From NCBI GenBank assembly GCA_002709225.1, contig PAQH01000112.1, positions 1-39,975 on the forward strand: a stretch of DNA of 39,975 bases, read 5' to 3'. A program made the position numbers and the translations under genes. This document shows, piece by piece, positions 15,432 through 25,336 of the stretch (positions within the stretch are counted from its first letter, which is position 1; every line of letters starts with the position of its first letter). This DNA comes from Planctomycetaceae bacterium (GTDB lineage Bacteria; Planctomycetota; Planctomycetia; Pirellulales; Pirellulaceae). The notes under the pieces are model-generated. The model searched no databases and was not told the DNA's origin. It was given only the letters and a program-made list of their open reading frames with translations.

Positions 15432-18131
15432 CTACTGGTTGCGAGTTTGGTGAAATTCGAACGAGTACAGGCGCGGCGGCGTGCTCCCTGTTGTGAGATG
15501 GAAGTGGATTTGGAAAGAGGCGGAGCGGGCATCGGCGAGACGGCGATTTCCCCAACCGATCCGGTGGGTGAGCGAGTCGGTCGTAATGGGAGTGCATTCG
15601 TCACGAGAGAATCCAGGCAGCGGTTGGCCGGATTTAGGATCGATCAGTTCGATTGCGATCCGACTTCCTCCGGTACAAGCTGCGTTGACATGCAGCTCAG
15701 TGGCGGCGCCTCGGTTGACGGGAATGGTTGTCACTGTTCCCTGGTCTCGCCCGTCCTCCAGGGTCAGGTGCGTGAGTCCGTCAAGACGCAGAGTGGCCAG
15801 GCCGCAGGCTCGCTCGCCTTCAATCAGTTTTGTTTTGCTGAACCGGTAGCCTGAGTAGTAGACCTTGATCTCTTCGTCGTCGACAAGTGGCACCGATGGT
15901 GAGATGGAGTCCGAATCCCATGCGCCGGGATCGCCTCGTCGCACAACCTGCGACCCGGGTTGAAGGAACGCAAAGCGCTCGCCATCGCGACTCACCGCCA
16001 ACTCGATAGTCATTTCTTCGCCGCGGCGCTGATACTGATAGAGCGCCAGGTAGTATTGGTGGTACTTCCAGACAACGGCGTCGTGAATCTGCTCGACCTT
16101 GCCGCTTCTCACGACCGGTGTGGCGCGCGCCCAGGCATCGAAAACTGGATTACGCGGGTGGGCAGTCCACTCGATCGCATCTGCGCTGTAGCCGTAGCCT
16201 GCACCTCGACGATCGTTATTGAGGCCGAGGAAGCCGTAGGCCTTGTACCTTCGCGTCGGGTCTGATTCCTCGAGGTCATGAAACATCGCCTGGGGCGAGA
16301 AGGAGGAAGGCATCTCGCCCGGGTAACGGATGCCGCCGCGGCTCGCCTCGCGCCAGCGGAGTCCGTCGGGGGACGTCCAGAGTGTCCAGGTTTGTGTGTC
16401 GACGGCATTCCCATCGCCTGGCCGTTTCGCAGCGGGGCGTCCGCCGGTCCAGGTGAGGAATTTGTAGCGACGGGTGGGGTCCGGGTCGGCGTGGTCAATG
16501 TGCATTCCCGTTGGGACAATGGGACGGAAGATGGGCGTTGCCGGGAGGCCAGCGACGATGTTTGTGTCTTCGTTGTCGCCGAACCGCGTTAGACCGAGCG
16601 GCTTCTTCTGGAAATCAATGCCATTGGTACTTTCCGCGTACCCCACCCGAACATAGGGAATGGGTCCGCTCTGGGGCCATTCGGAACCAGGCTCGCGATA
16701 TAGTCCGGAATACCACGCCCGATAGACGCCGTTCTGTCTAACTACCGCGACATTCGCGGCGCCTTGCGAGTCAAATTCGCCGGGGCGTCCACCGGTGATC
16801 ACCGGGTTGGCACGCTTACGCGCCGCGTTGACTTCCAGTTTGATCCCGTCGACGTGCTGTACTTCCTGCAAATCCAGAAAAAGAACTTTGTTGCCAGTGT
16901 CGGATTTGAGTGTGGGAACGGGAAGTACATGGAACTCCAAGTTCGAATTGTTGGGGCGCGGCGCACGATGTCCGAGCGCCAGTCCAATCGAGGCTTTGTC
17001 TGCGCCCAGGCCGTGTTCTACAGCCAGCCAACCGATGGCCAGATGATTATCTTCAAACCGGGCTGTGTTTCGCGTCAGCCAAAAGCCATTGAGAATCGGG
17101 CTCCAGCGCGTGCCCAACCACCGTGCGTAGAACACGTGTTGACGGGTCGAATCGATGAAGAAGACCCAGGGCACCCCGTGTTGGTCAACGATCAGCCGCG
17201 GGGAGTGGACGGTGTCCCAGACCAGCCGGCTATCAAGGTCCGTCAGCGGGTGCGACTGGTGGGCGTCTTTTCCGGTTCCCAAAAAAGTGTACTTCAAGGA
17301 GTCTCCCGATTCGTGTACAGCGAGAACGCTGTCGGGAAGCTCGGCGAGAGCCGGCCTGTTTCCGGAATGACTCCGCTCGAACTGCCTATCGCTTGTCGTC
17401 TCCAGTGCGGCGATTCTGCCCCGTAGAGTATGCGTGCTTCCGAGGGTATCGCCGCATGCCAGGTGAAAGAAATTCGCGTCTCCAGAAATGAGCAGAGACG
17501 GTGGGTAGAACTTCGTTCCACGCCCAACTTCATACGACTGCCATACCCCGTCGCGGACCGTTCCCAGATGTACGGTCACTTCGGAGTCGTTCAGGTCACC
17601 CGTTGTCCAGGTCAGCCAGATCTGTCCATCGGCCGCGCGACAGACGTCTCCAGCCAAAGATCGGGTGGCGGCCAGGACCAGCACGCGCTCCGCTCTATTG
17701 ACAGGATTCGACCATTTCAGCTGGGAGCGGCCGCGGCGCAACGCCCGTGTGTCGATGACGCTGTACGCGGTCTGTCCACGCTGGGTAGTGAAAATCAGGT
17801 GGAGTTGGTCTTGCGCGTCGACGACGAGGCCAGCCGAGACGAATGACGTGCCAGCGGCATCCAGGACCTCGGGTGTTTTCAGGATCACGGTAGTGGGGAA
17901 ATCAGCAGTAGCCGACGGATGCGGAGCGCGCGAGATCTGCAAACTGAAATTCTGCCCCCCATCCGAGGCGGGCGACGGGATGAGGAGATAACAATACCCC
18001 GCACTGTCGCACGCCAGCTGGCGACTGATGCCGCGCTTGAATTCAAGCTGCAGGAGTCTGTTGTGGTCCGCTGCGAGTCCTGTCGCCACGGCGAGAACAA
18101 GCAAAAGCGACCAGCGTGCAGGAGCAAGCAC
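15432..18131 (-). CDS. large secreted glycosidase-like (five-bladed propeller) protein
   Basis: The roughly 900-residue product has a signal peptide (LAPARWSLLLVLAVATGLAA) when started at a GTG (18129-18131) that follows GGGGAAAAAG. An upstream ATG at 18248 would add 39 arginine-rich residues and seems less likely. The N-terminal half resembles a BNR/sialidase-like propeller. The C-terminal half has the repeating look of five-bladed glycosidase-type propellers (clan of GH32/43/68/130-like folds): VYRAWYSGL, GYAESTNGIDFQK, WTLWTSPDGLRW, RYKAYGFLG, YLALYQY, AVSRDGERF, IKVYYSGYR. The tail (AIELIDPKSGQPLPGFSRDEC onward) is a beta-sandwich seen at the end of such planctomycete proteins. The 57-codon fragment at 774-947 may be the opening of a related protein. 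Glycan hydrolysis is inferred; catalytic acids are not pinned down. Confidence 0.75.
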   Translation of the reverse strand: MLAPARWSLLLVLAVATGLAADHNRLLQLEFKRGISRQLACDSAGYCYLLIPSPASDGGQNFSLQISRAPHPSATADFPTTVILKTPEVLDAAGTSFVSAGLVVDAQDQLHLIFTTQRGQTAYSVIDTRALRRGRSQLKWSNPVNRAERVLVLAATRSLAGDVCRAADGQIWLTWTTGDLNDSEVTVHLGTVRDGVWQSYEVGRGTKFYPPSLLISGDANFFHLACGDTLGSTHTLRGRIAALETTSDRQFERSHSGNRPALAELPDSVLAVHESGDSLKYTFLGTGKDAHQSHPLTDLDSRLVWDTVHSPRLIVDQHGVPWVFFIDSTRQHVFYARWLGTRWSPILNGFWLTRNTARFEDNHLAIGWLAVEHGLGADKASIGLALGHRAPRPNNSNLEFHVLPVPTLKSDTGNKVLFLDLQEVQHVDGIKLEVNAARKRANPVITGGRPGEFDSQGAANVAVVRQNGVYRAWYSGLYREPGSEWPQSGPIPYVRVGYAESTNGIDFQKKPLGLTRFGDNEDTNIVAGLPATPIFRPIVPTGMHIDHADPDPTRRYKFLTWTGGRPAAKRPGDGNAVDTQTWTLWTSPDGLRWREASRGGIRYPGEMPSSFSPQAMFHDLEESDPTRRYKAYGFLGLNNDRRGAGYGYSADAIEWTAHPRNPVFDAWARATPVVRSGKVEQIHDAVVWKYHQYYLALYQYQRRGEEMTIELAVSRDGERFAFLQPGSQVVRRGDPGAWDSDSISPSVPLVDDEEIKVYYSGYRFSKTKLIEGERACGLATLRLDGLTHLTLEDGRDQGTVTTIPVNRGAATELHVNAACTGGSRIAIELIDPKSGQPLPGFSRDECTPITTDSLTHRIGWGNRRLADARSASFQIHFHLTTGSTPPRLYSFEFHQTRNQ

Positions 18132-18466
18132 CTTTTTCCCCAGTGGCCGTGTGTCAAGCCTGCACGACCAGGCGTTGGGGCGCGATGCTGGCAACAGAGT
18201 GTACCGAGTGTGTGGCCTCGTGTTATTTGCAGACATGATGGCTCGCATCTGGTGTATTGGCGCCGGATCTGTGGATCGGGCAGGTTGCGGATTGTCCTCT
18301 CTCGTTATCCTCCGCGAACTGATCAGCGTTGATGATCAGAAAGTATCAGGAATCATCTCGAGAGCAAGAGGAAGTAAGTTGGGAAGCGAATCGTTGACAA
18401 CCCAATGTGGTGCTGCGCGGGGCGGGCCATTTTGCTCATTGCTGAACGGCCAATCGATCTCGCCAG
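18132..18466. other. 335-bp intergenic region with an inverted repeat
   Basis: There is no supportable gene. The stretch holds a perfect 7-bp inverted repeat (CTGATCA 18319-18325, TGATCAG 18333-18339, 7-nt spacer). It lies about 190 bp upstream of the propeller gene start and about 130 bp past the stop of the DUF4091 gene. No T-run adjoins it, so an operator is as plausible as a terminator. Confidence 0.45.
18319..18339. repeat. 7-7-7 inverted repeat, possible operator or hairpin
   Basis: CTGATCA and TGATCAG flank a 7-nt spacer. The symmetry and spacing would suit a dimeric regulator of the downstream minus-strand gene, but no regulator is encoded nearby, so this is speculative. Confidence 0.3.
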
Positions 18467-21229
18467 TCACTGCTGTAGTGTGACGATGGCCCGCGCCATC
18501 CGGTTGCGAAGTTCCAGGTACCAGACATCATTTTGAGACCAGTGCGTGTTGCTTGCAAAAAGCCGGCGGATGTCACTGAGGATGGTTTGGCCTGGCGAGA
18601 CATCCCGTCCAGCTTTGCGGCCGGCGATGACAAGATCTTCCAGCATGCGGGCATACTCGTAATCGTCGATCGCCTCGCGAAAGGTCTCCAGACGCAGCGA
18701 CGGAGTGATCGTGAAGTTCGCTTCAGATGGGAGGCCGTCTTTCTGCGGCGGATAGAAGTAGGCTAGCGAGCCGTTGGCATGTCTTGTGTAGGGATCCCGC
18801 CATGGATTGCGTGAGTCACCGTAGAGATGGTCCCAGCCGGTCGTTTCCCAGATTAACAGGCCGCTGCCACCGCGGTTGAAAATGTCCAGCCCGATAATGC
18901 GGTTGTTAATGCCGGGGGTGTCGATGGCCAACCTTGACGACGCCACGAGGTACGGCCAGAGGCTGTCGCGAGTTCGTGGCAGCTCGTGATCGGTCCAAAA
19001 GTAGTCCATCCAGCGGTCGTAGTTCTCGTCGATCTCTGGTACGTAGGTGTCGAGCAGGCCACGAAAGTCCCATTCTTTGCCTCCGAAGTACGGAGCGTCT
19101 TTGTGAATCAGTCCCAGTCCCTGAATACAAGCGGCTGTGCGGATCCGCGCCGTCAGTGGATCAGATTTAAGCAGCTTCAGAAAGTGCATCAACCGCGCGT
19201 TGTTCTCGGTTTCGTCGATTAGGATATGCGTTTTGTCGAGCCAGCCGTTCTCGTCCAAGTTCTGCGCGATGCGCCGGTAGTATTTGAGGACGAGGTTGTC
19301 CCACTGTTTCGGAGTGACTTCGATTGAGGTGTCCTGGTACGGATCACGCTTCGTCTTGTCGTATACCACACGCGTGACCTGTCGAAATGTCTGCCATCCC
19401 ATCGTGTTGTGCGGGGCGTACTCGGGGCCGGTCAGACGCTTGCCGGGCAGTTGCTGAAACAGGCTGCAGCTGCTGGGATCCGTGTGTGTGAGGCAGAAGT
19501 TGTTGCACTTTTTCTCGTCGATGAAGTGCTCCAGCGTTTCGTTGAATTCACTGAAGTCCCAGTCGTGCAGTTCGAAGAAGTTCCCCGGTTCGTCGACGTT
19601 GTAACCCTCTGGTGGGGGGGTCCAGTTCATTTCGATCTCAGAATACTGTGCCACCGTTTTGGGTGTGAACTTGTTATCGACCATATGGTCGTAGTAGGCG
19701 CGGGCGAGCTTCTTCATAGCCGGTTTATCTCTGGGCCACTCTTTCCCCAGTCCGTGGTAGTCAAGCATGCTACGAGGATTCTCCCGGTTGCTCAGGAGTT
19801 TGCTGACATACTGCAAACCGAGGTTGGACCGGAACGACGAGTACTCGGGTAGTTCAAAGTCGAAGACCTCTAGTGAGAGTGGCAGCGATACCGACTCCGC
19901 TCCGGTCAGGTGGAATGAGACTTCACCCGTATACACGCCAGCCGGGGTTCCCGCGGCGACCGAGACGGTGAACCATAAGGCCGTTGTGCCGCCTTGTGGC
20001 GACAGATTCGTGGTCCCGGTGGGAACGAGCGGATCGCCGATCTCACCGAGCAATTTTGCTGGTGTGATGTAGGACGATTTCTTTATCGGTACGAATTCGA
20101 CGCGCCGGATCGAGGTTGCCGCCGCCGGAATCACCTGTCTATTTCCCTTGAGGCTGGAAACGTCCACGCCGACCAGTTTGAGTCCCGGGTGTTTTCCATG
20201 CAGCAGCAGTTGAAACGACTGCCGCTCATTGGCGGCGGCGCGAATGGTCACCTTGTCTCGCAGTGCTGAGGGCAGCCGCATGTGACGGGTTACTTTGACG
20301 GTCGTATCGGCGAATGAAAGATCGAGGAAAGCAGTCCCGGGAAGTCGGTAGCTCGTGTCAGTCTGGTTTCGCTGGGCGGCTCCCAGATTCGTAACGGTCA
20401 GCGACGCTTCGGTCATGACGCGCCGCTCACGAGTGGGCCGCTGTAAATGATGACTGCACATGGGCTGGTAGTAGAGCATCCAGCGTTTGCGTCCGGAATC
20501 TTTCAAGTTAGCCTGGAGCGTGATCTCGGCTTGATGCACCGAAACGTTGTGCAGTTTTCCGGCGGCCCAGACGCCGCCGACCAACAGCTGCATGTCCGTT
20601 CGGTCGGGAACAAACAGAGTCTTGCGTTCTGTCTTGGCCCGGGGCAGCAGAGGCGGAAAGTACGAAGTGCGATAATCCGTCGAACGCATGGAACTTCCCG
20701 GCGGAAAGATCGTTTCATAGCTATTGGCCGGGTTCTTGCCGAAGCCGGATGAAACAAACTCGAGCAAGTGCGGCTGGCCTTTCACGACTTGGATGGCGTA
20801 CTTGTCTCCGGTCGCCCGCTGCCAACCTTGGGCCAGGTCCGTTCCGATTCGAGTGAGATAGAACCCGGCTTCCGGATGGGTGGCGACAACCTTCCCTGCT
20901 TCATCGACTTCGACCAGAGCAACTGCGTTGAATGCGAAGTAGTTGGGGTCGAAACGAAACCGACTTGCCCGATTGACGGCTGAGGTGATCTGCTCCGGTG
21001 AAAGCGGGATTCTGACCCAGCCGGCGTCTTGGGAACGTGTCTCGAACGCTATGCGATACTGATAAAACGTATCGAACCAGTCGCCCGCTGACAGCCCGCT
21101 CGTGAACAGGAGCATTGCCAGGCCCCACACCGCAGTGCCGCGTTTCGGCCCAACAACAAGCCTGCGGCTCTCCTGTGTGCCGGTGGAGATCCGTAGCGGT
21201 CGATTCCTGTGGCAATCTGAATTCGTCAT
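18467..21229 (-). CDS. secreted DUF4091-type protein (glycoside-hydrolase-like)
   Basis: The product has 920 residues. ATG 21229 follows GGAAAG with 8-nt spacing, and a signal peptide (AVWGLAMLLFTSGLSAG) follows an unusually long basic n-region. The N-terminal half is beta-rich (about 50-420). A barrel-like region follows from about 480, with SSFRSNLGLQYVSK, DWDFSEFNETLEHF, THILIDETENNARL and VPEIDENYD. The end carries the DUF4091 signature: NGSLAYFYPP, then SLRLETFREAIDDYEYARML. DUF4091 proteins are abundant in glycan-degrading bacteria and are thought to be glycoside hydrolases, but the activity of most is unproven. It is the second largest secreted protein of the cluster and is flanked by other probable glycan-active genes. 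Confidence 0.82.
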   Translation of the reverse strand: MTNSDCHRNRPLRISTGTQESRRLVVGPKRGTAVWGLAMLLFTSGLSAGDWFDTFYQYRIAFETRSQDAGWVRIPLSPEQITSAVNRASRFRFDPNYFAFNAVALVEVDEAGKVVATHPEAGFYLTRIGTDLAQGWQRATGDKYAIQVVKGQPHLLEFVSSGFGKNPANSYETIFPPGSSMRSTDYRTSYFPPLLPRAKTERKTLFVPDRTDMQLLVGGVWAAGKLHNVSVHQAEITLQANLKDSGRKRWMLYYQPMCSHHLQRPTRERRVMTEASLTVTNLGAAQRNQTDTSYRLPGTAFLDLSFADTTVKVTRHMRLPSALRDKVTIRAAANERQSFQLLLHGKHPGLKLVGVDVSSLKGNRQVIPAAATSIRRVEFVPIKKSSYITPAKLLGEIGDPLVPTGTTNLSPQGGTTALWFTVSVAAGTPAGVYTGEVSFHLTGAESVSLPLSLEVFDFELPEYSSFRSNLGLQYVSKLLSNRENPRSMLDYHGLGKEWPRDKPAMKKLARAYYDHMVDNKFTPKTVAQYSEIEMNWTPPPEGYNVDEPGNFFELHDWDFSEFNETLEHFIDEKKCNNFCLTHTDPSSCSLFQQLPGKRLTGPEYAPHNTMGWQTFRQVTRVVYDKTKRDPYQDTSIEVTPKQWDNLVLKYYRRIAQNLDENGWLDKTHILIDETENNARLMHFLKLLKSDPLTARIRTAACIQGLGLIHKDAPYFGGKEWDFRGLLDTYVPEIDENYDRWMDYFWTDHELPRTRDSLWPYLVASSRLAIDTPGINNRIIGLDIFNRGGSGLLIWETTGWDHLYGDSRNPWRDPYTRHANGSLAYFYPPQKDGLPSEANFTITPSLRLETFREAIDDYEYARMLEDLVIAGRKAGRDVSPGQTILSDIRRLFASNTHWSQNDVWYLELRNRMARAIVTLQQ

Positions 21230-21627
21230 GCAAGTGTCTTTCCAGGGCCGGCTAAGGTCCGTTGTGGGGCAAAAAGATCCGTTGCGGGTCAAAGAAACTC
21301 AGATACTACACTGGTGCCTCTGGGCTGTCACCCATTGTGTTTGGCTGAGTTCCACGACCGTTTGCAGGTTGTTACACCCGTAAGATTGGTTCTAAGCGGG
21401 AAGACAGTGCGTAAGTTGAAGTATGGTGGAACTGGCCAGATTCGAGAGCGAGCGTCGGCGACTATCGGCCAATCTCAGCAGCGATCGAAAGTACTGCGCG
21501 GCGCTGCGGGGTGGAAGTAATGGGACGTGCTTGGTCGGGCCGTTTCGCAGTACTCGGCGCACGGATCGCGACAGCGGAGGTTGGGTGTTCGGCCCCACGA
21601 GTTGATTGCTCAGTAGGTGGGGTTGCG
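21230..21627. other. 398-bp intergenic region with imperfect 20-bp direct repeat
   Basis: There is no supportable gene. Just upstream of the DUF4091 start, TCCGTTG followed by a G-rich and A-rich stretch occurs twice with a 20-bp period (about 21257-21275 and 21276-21294, a few mismatches). Such a repeat close to the start codon might be a regulatory site. The rest shows nothing I recognise. Confidence 0.4.
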
Positions 21628-23406
21628 TTAGTGTTGGGACGAATCTTTGATCACAGTTTGGGCCGTGCGCACAGGTTCCATGGTGACTTTACAGGTAGCC
21701 GCCGGACCCCATTTCAGGAAAGAGGCGGTTTCATAGAGGATGAATCCACTGAAGCGGCCGTCCTGTTGGACCGTTGCGATCTGCTGGTGGAGTTGTTGGG
21801 GTTGCGAGAGATATTTGTTTACGGTGATTGGGATCCCGGCCTGGCGGCAGGACGCGATCATGTTTTGCGCTACGGGGTCTTGAAAGACCCTGGTGAATGG
21901 AATCGACAAGAAACGTAAGATCGCCTCGTCCATCAATCCCTCATCAACCCAGTGTTTCCAGTTGAATTTGATGTTGGCTGGAAAGGCGAGTTGTCGTCCC
22001 GGAGGCGGATGGGAACGGAACCAGTCGACGTGCAGGTTAACCCGCATGCGTTTACCTCGGGTTGTAATTCGCTTCCTGGCTTGTCGGAGGAACTCCGTGT
22101 AGGCGTCGCCGCGCACTTGGGCAATGGTTTGAAGATCGAGCGCACCGCGAATGTTGCATGCTTCCAGGACGGCCTGGTTGAACCCGTATTCCTCGGGGTA
22201 GTCCGTGTGTGTGCTATGGTTCTCGACTCGTAGATCGATACCGTCTACACCCGCATCGAGCATTTCCTCAATGCAGGAGAGCCAGTATTTGCGGACTTCC
22301 GGCTCGGTCTCGCAGAGGGCGCCTGTGAGGTACTTGTTTCTGCCACGTGTGAAGGCGATCAATCCTAAGTTACCGCGCACATTCGAGGAGTCGAGAAAAC
22401 GGCGGTGTCGACCAAAACCGTAGTCAAAGAAAAGCCCCCACTGGCGGAAGTTTGATTTGTGCAGATCCCAGATTGCCCAGCCGTCGGAAAAGACTCCGGG
22501 GATTTTTCTGCCCTCGTCGTCCAGCGGTACCAGCATTTCCATCACGGTATTCTCAAAGTCGCTCTTCCCACTGGTGAAGTTGGTCGTGACGAGGATGTAC
22601 GGTTGCTCGAGGCGGAAGCCCGACAAGCTAAGGACCCGCACCGGGGCGCCTTTTCGAGTCACGAGGGTGTTCTTGAGATCGTATATGTCATGCGTTGCCA
22701 GCTCGATGGATTCTTGCAGATCGAAGTCGATTTCAAGCTGCTGGTAGCGATGGTTGAGACGGCTGGCCCAAATCTGCAGGTTTTGCTTCCGGATTCGAGT
22801 CGGCGCGTCATCCTGCTTGATGAGTCGGAGCGTGCAGATGGGAGCGTTGGCAACCGCATTGCTGGTGTCGTCGGTGCGCCGCTTGATTCTCAAGTGCGGG
22901 TTGTCGAGGACGAATCGATCCATCATGGATGTCAAACGGCCGCCCTTGTGAGAGAGCCGCCCGAAATTGCTCGCTTCGAGCGAGCCTTCTGGCGCCACGA
23001 TTCCGAGTCCGGTCTCGTAGGGTTTGTAATAGGCATAAAGTTCCAATCCCTCGGCATGGGCGGCTTGGACCGCGACTTTGAGCGGATTGCCAAGTTGCTG
23101 ATAAGTACGGGCTGGTATATTCTCGCTCCGCCCGTCCTTGAGGAGCGTAGGAGAATGGAAGTAGCCGCCGTGGCCGTCCCCGTAATAGGCCCAGCTCACG
23201 CGTTTCACACCACATTGGCGAAGGGTGGCCATCATGGATCGAATTTGCTTCACCGTGACAGGTTGTTTGGCAGCGGAGAGTTCGTCGATGAAATCTGTGA
23301 CCGCTTCCAGAGTGAATGGTTGGGCTGCGGGCGCCTCGGCCAGGGTGCCAGCGGCGACACAGCCGATCGCGATCAAGATTGGAACCGAGTTGCATGTTGT
23401 GGTCAT
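21628..23406 (-). CDS. secreted TIM-barrel glycoside-hydrolase-like protein
   Basis: The 592-residue product has an ATG preceded by GAGGA at 10 nt and a signal peptide (ILIAIGCVAAGTLAEAPAA). The pattern is that of GHL10/GH-like barrels. A helix-rich opening with CGVKRVSWAYYGDGHGGYF is followed by AHAEGLELYAYYKPYE (a typical beta2 strand with YKP). A beta-rich insertion follows (about 200-330). The barrel then resumes with EMLDAGVDGIDLRVENHS, where the Asp/Glu cluster on the strand end would be catalytic, and MRVNLHVDWF. The substrate is unknown. It is divergently oriented to the cytochrome-like gene across a 551-bp gap. Confidence 0.75.
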   Translation of the reverse strand: MTTTCNSVPILIAIGCVAAGTLAEAPAAQPFTLEAVTDFIDELSAAKQPVTVKQIRSMMATLRQCGVKRVSWAYYGDGHGGYFHSPTLLKDGRSENIPARTYQQLGNPLKVAVQAAHAEGLELYAYYKPYETGLGIVAPEGSLEASNFGRLSHKGGRLTSMMDRFVLDNPHLRIKRRTDDTSNAVANAPICTLRLIKQDDAPTRIRKQNLQIWASRLNHRYQQLEIDFDLQESIELATHDIYDLKNTLVTRKGAPVRVLSLSGFRLEQPYILVTTNFTSGKSDFENTVMEMLVPLDDEGRKIPGVFSDGWAIWDLHKSNFRQWGLFFDYGFGRHRRFLDSSNVRGNLGLIAFTRGRNKYLTGALCETEPEVRKYWLSCIEEMLDAGVDGIDLRVENHSTHTDYPEEYGFNQAVLEACNIRGALDLQTIAQVRGDAYTEFLRQARKRITTRGKRMRVNLHVDWFRSHPPPGRQLAFPANIKFNWKHWVDEGLMDEAILRFLSIPFTRVFQDPVAQNMIASCRQAGIPITVNKYLSQPQQLHQQIATVQQDGRFSGFILYETASFLKWGPAATCKVTMEPVRTAQTVIKDSSQH

Positions 23407-23957
23407 ACAAGTGATGTCCTCAGAAAAGTCGTTTCGAGCCTCTTCCAGCTTCCCGCATGCGCAGCACCTCGGCGGCTTTGTATTTTACGTGGCCTCCGAA
23501 CCGGGTGAATCCCGCCTGGTCCTTTTCCGTGATAGCAGTCGTAACTTGGGAAGGTGATGCTTCGCACCATTGATGGGGTTGTTTTGCCGAGTGTTGTATG
23601 AGTCGTCATGTCCCACTGCGGCGGTATGCTGCTTAACTCCGGCCAGTCGTGTGCACATTGGCCAATGCACCGCGTCGCTTTAGAATGGTTGGATTGACGT
23701 TCGACACGGCGACGCCGTTTGGCGGTTTGTGACCGGTGACTGCCGTACCCGCTGCGGGACGGGGTTTGGTTTGTTGTGATTCTCTCGTCCGCAGAAATAC
23801 GACATGAAAGCGCCGGTGATTCATGGTGTGAGTGAGGGAGTCTCCCGGCAGAAATGGTGTCGGTGTTGGCGGCGCAGCGGCTGTTGGGCTCTGGTTCCGC
23901 AAGAGAGTCACTGCGTGTAAGTCCATCCGGTACGAGTCCTCAGCAATCAGCGACAGA
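23407..23957. other. 551-bp divergent promoter region
   Basis: The gap lies between a minus-strand and a plus-strand gene, so it must contain both promoters. The frame entering the cytochrome-like gene is open back to 23832, but that part lacks a signal peptide and a ribosome binding site. I found no convincing sigma-70 promoter, riboswitch or RNA gene by eye. Confidence 0.4.
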
Positions 23958-25334
23958 ATGAAACGACTTCACGTCTACGCAATCCCCCTGCTGGTGGTAC
24001 TGGTGGTTAGCTTGGCCGCGACCATGCGACTTCTCGAGGTACCCGTCGGTAACAGCATGGCAACGGACACCTCGGCGAGATCGGACGTCGTCCAGCGGTC
24101 AAAGGTCTCTCCAGCGGAAGCGGCGGCGATTTCGCAAAAAGTGTCCGACTCGCAGCACAATCCGGTGCGTGGGACCGGTGGCTTTCCGGAGACCGCTTTT
24201 GAGTACGCCCAGATGTGTGAGGCCGAATTAGGTGTCCCTCCGAGGGTCAATCTCGACCAATCCATCGAAATACCGCTCTATGTCAACGGTGTTCGCACAT
24301 ACGGCGAGTTGTTTACCTGCGACAACCCGACCTTACTTGGAAAATCCTCCGTATCTGGATCGACGTTGCAGAGATACGAAGGCAAAACCGCCGCTGGACA
24401 ACCTCTGCCGGATGTCGTGTGGGTCGCCTTTGGTCGCAACTCCAGTTCGAGTCACAAGCATGTTGTCGGATCGGTTCAAATGATCGGCTACAACAAGAAG
24501 ACTGGGGCAACCGGTTTTTTTGAAAGTGGTGACCGCATTGGGCCCTGGGTGACACTTGACGAAAAGACGTTAAGGATGCGCGGGAAAATGCCCTGGATTG
24601 ACGAACCCGACGAATTCAACAAAGCCTTCGTTACTCCCGGAGACACGCAATGTGTGCAATGCCATCAGAGCGACCCCTTCATCACGAACTCCTTCATCAA
24701 CGCGGCGAAGCTACCGGGCACCGATGAATCGGTTGTGCCAGCTTTGGATGCGGATTCTCCGTACTTCGTCATCGGCGGCGAAAATTGGGACATGCGCACG
24801 ATTCATATCGCAGGTAATGCGTGCTTGGAATGCCACCGCGTTGGTATGGCAACCATTGACTTGTTCACCAGGTCCGCTTGGGATCCCAACGGGCACATGC
24901 CCCCACACGATCCAGGTAGCCTGGTGGAGGACTATCTCGCATTGTCTGTTGCCTGGCAGCGCGGGCCGGAGGCAGTCGAGGGCGCCGAGTGGATCATTCC
25001 ACCAGCCCGCGGCCAGAGTCGCCAGGTAGTTGGCGAGGATTACCCTTACCAGGCGGCGTTCAATCGACCGGGACAACAAACGCGCCGAACAGGCCCGCAG
25101 ATGGTGGCCAGTAAAGCCAGACAGGAAGAAGTCGCCCGACTTCTCAAGCGAATTCCGGACCTCGGCACCAGGAGAGCATTTGAGAAATGGTTCCAGGAGA
25201 ATGGCGTCACCGAAGAAGCATTGGAGAAGTTGCGTTCGCTGTCCGAGAGTGATGCCAAAGACGACGCATCGTCTGGCCAAGAGGCCGCGGAATCTCACTC
25301 GAAAAAAGAACGAACCGGCCAGGAAGTGAAGTAG
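23958..25334 (+). CDS. membrane-anchored or exported protein with two CxxCH haem-binding motifs
   Basis: The 458-residue product starts with an N-terminal hydrophobic segment (HVYAIPLLVVLVVSLAATM, residues 5-23), a signal peptide or anchor. Two haem c motifs, CVQCH (232-236) and CLECH (289-293), mark a probable diheme c-type cytochrome-like domain exposed to the periplasm. The N-terminal part (about 60-220) is unassigned. The C-terminus is polar and charged (SESDAKDDASSGQEAAESHS). Family knowledge suggests electron transfer or a peroxidase/oxidoreductase role, which cannot be fixed here. The start at 23958 is chosen for the hydrophobic N-terminus; the frame is open further upstream to 23832. 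Its stop lies 2 bp before the start of the beta-lactamase-like gene, so the two are very probably one operon. Confidence 0.75.
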   Translation: MKRLHVYAIPLLVVLVVSLAATMRLLEVPVGNSMATDTSARSDVVQRSKVSPAEAAAISQKVSDSQHNPVRGTGGFPETAFEYAQMCEAELGVPPRVNLDQSIEIPLYVNGVRTYGELFTCDNPTLLGKSSVSGSTLQRYEGKTAAGQPLPDVVWVAFGRNSSSSHKHVVGSVQMIGYNKKTGATGFFESGDRIGPWVTLDEKTLRMRGKMPWIDEPDEFNKAFVTPGDTQCVQCHQSDPFITNSFINAAKLPGTDESVVPALDADSPYFVIGGENWDMRTIHIAGNACLECHRVGMATIDLFTRSAWDPNGHMPPHDPGSLVEDYLALSVAWQRGPEAVEGAEWIIPPARGQSRQVVGEDYPYQAAFNRPGQQTRRTGPQMVASKARQEEVARLLKRIPDLGTRRAFEKWFQENGVTEEALEKLRSLSESDAKDDASSGQEAAESHSKKERTGQEVK

Positions 25335-25336
25335 TC

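Noticed and set aside
22459..23508. 349-codon plus-strand frame opposite the glycoside-hydrolase-like gene
   Set aside because: The minus-strand frame has a signal peptide, a ribosome binding site and TIM-barrel motifs. The plus frame is a shadow without any recognisable domain.
23880..23957. Possible riboswitch or structured leader before the cytochrome-like gene
   Set aside because: I could not match conserved riboswitch core elements and found no stable paired stems by eye.
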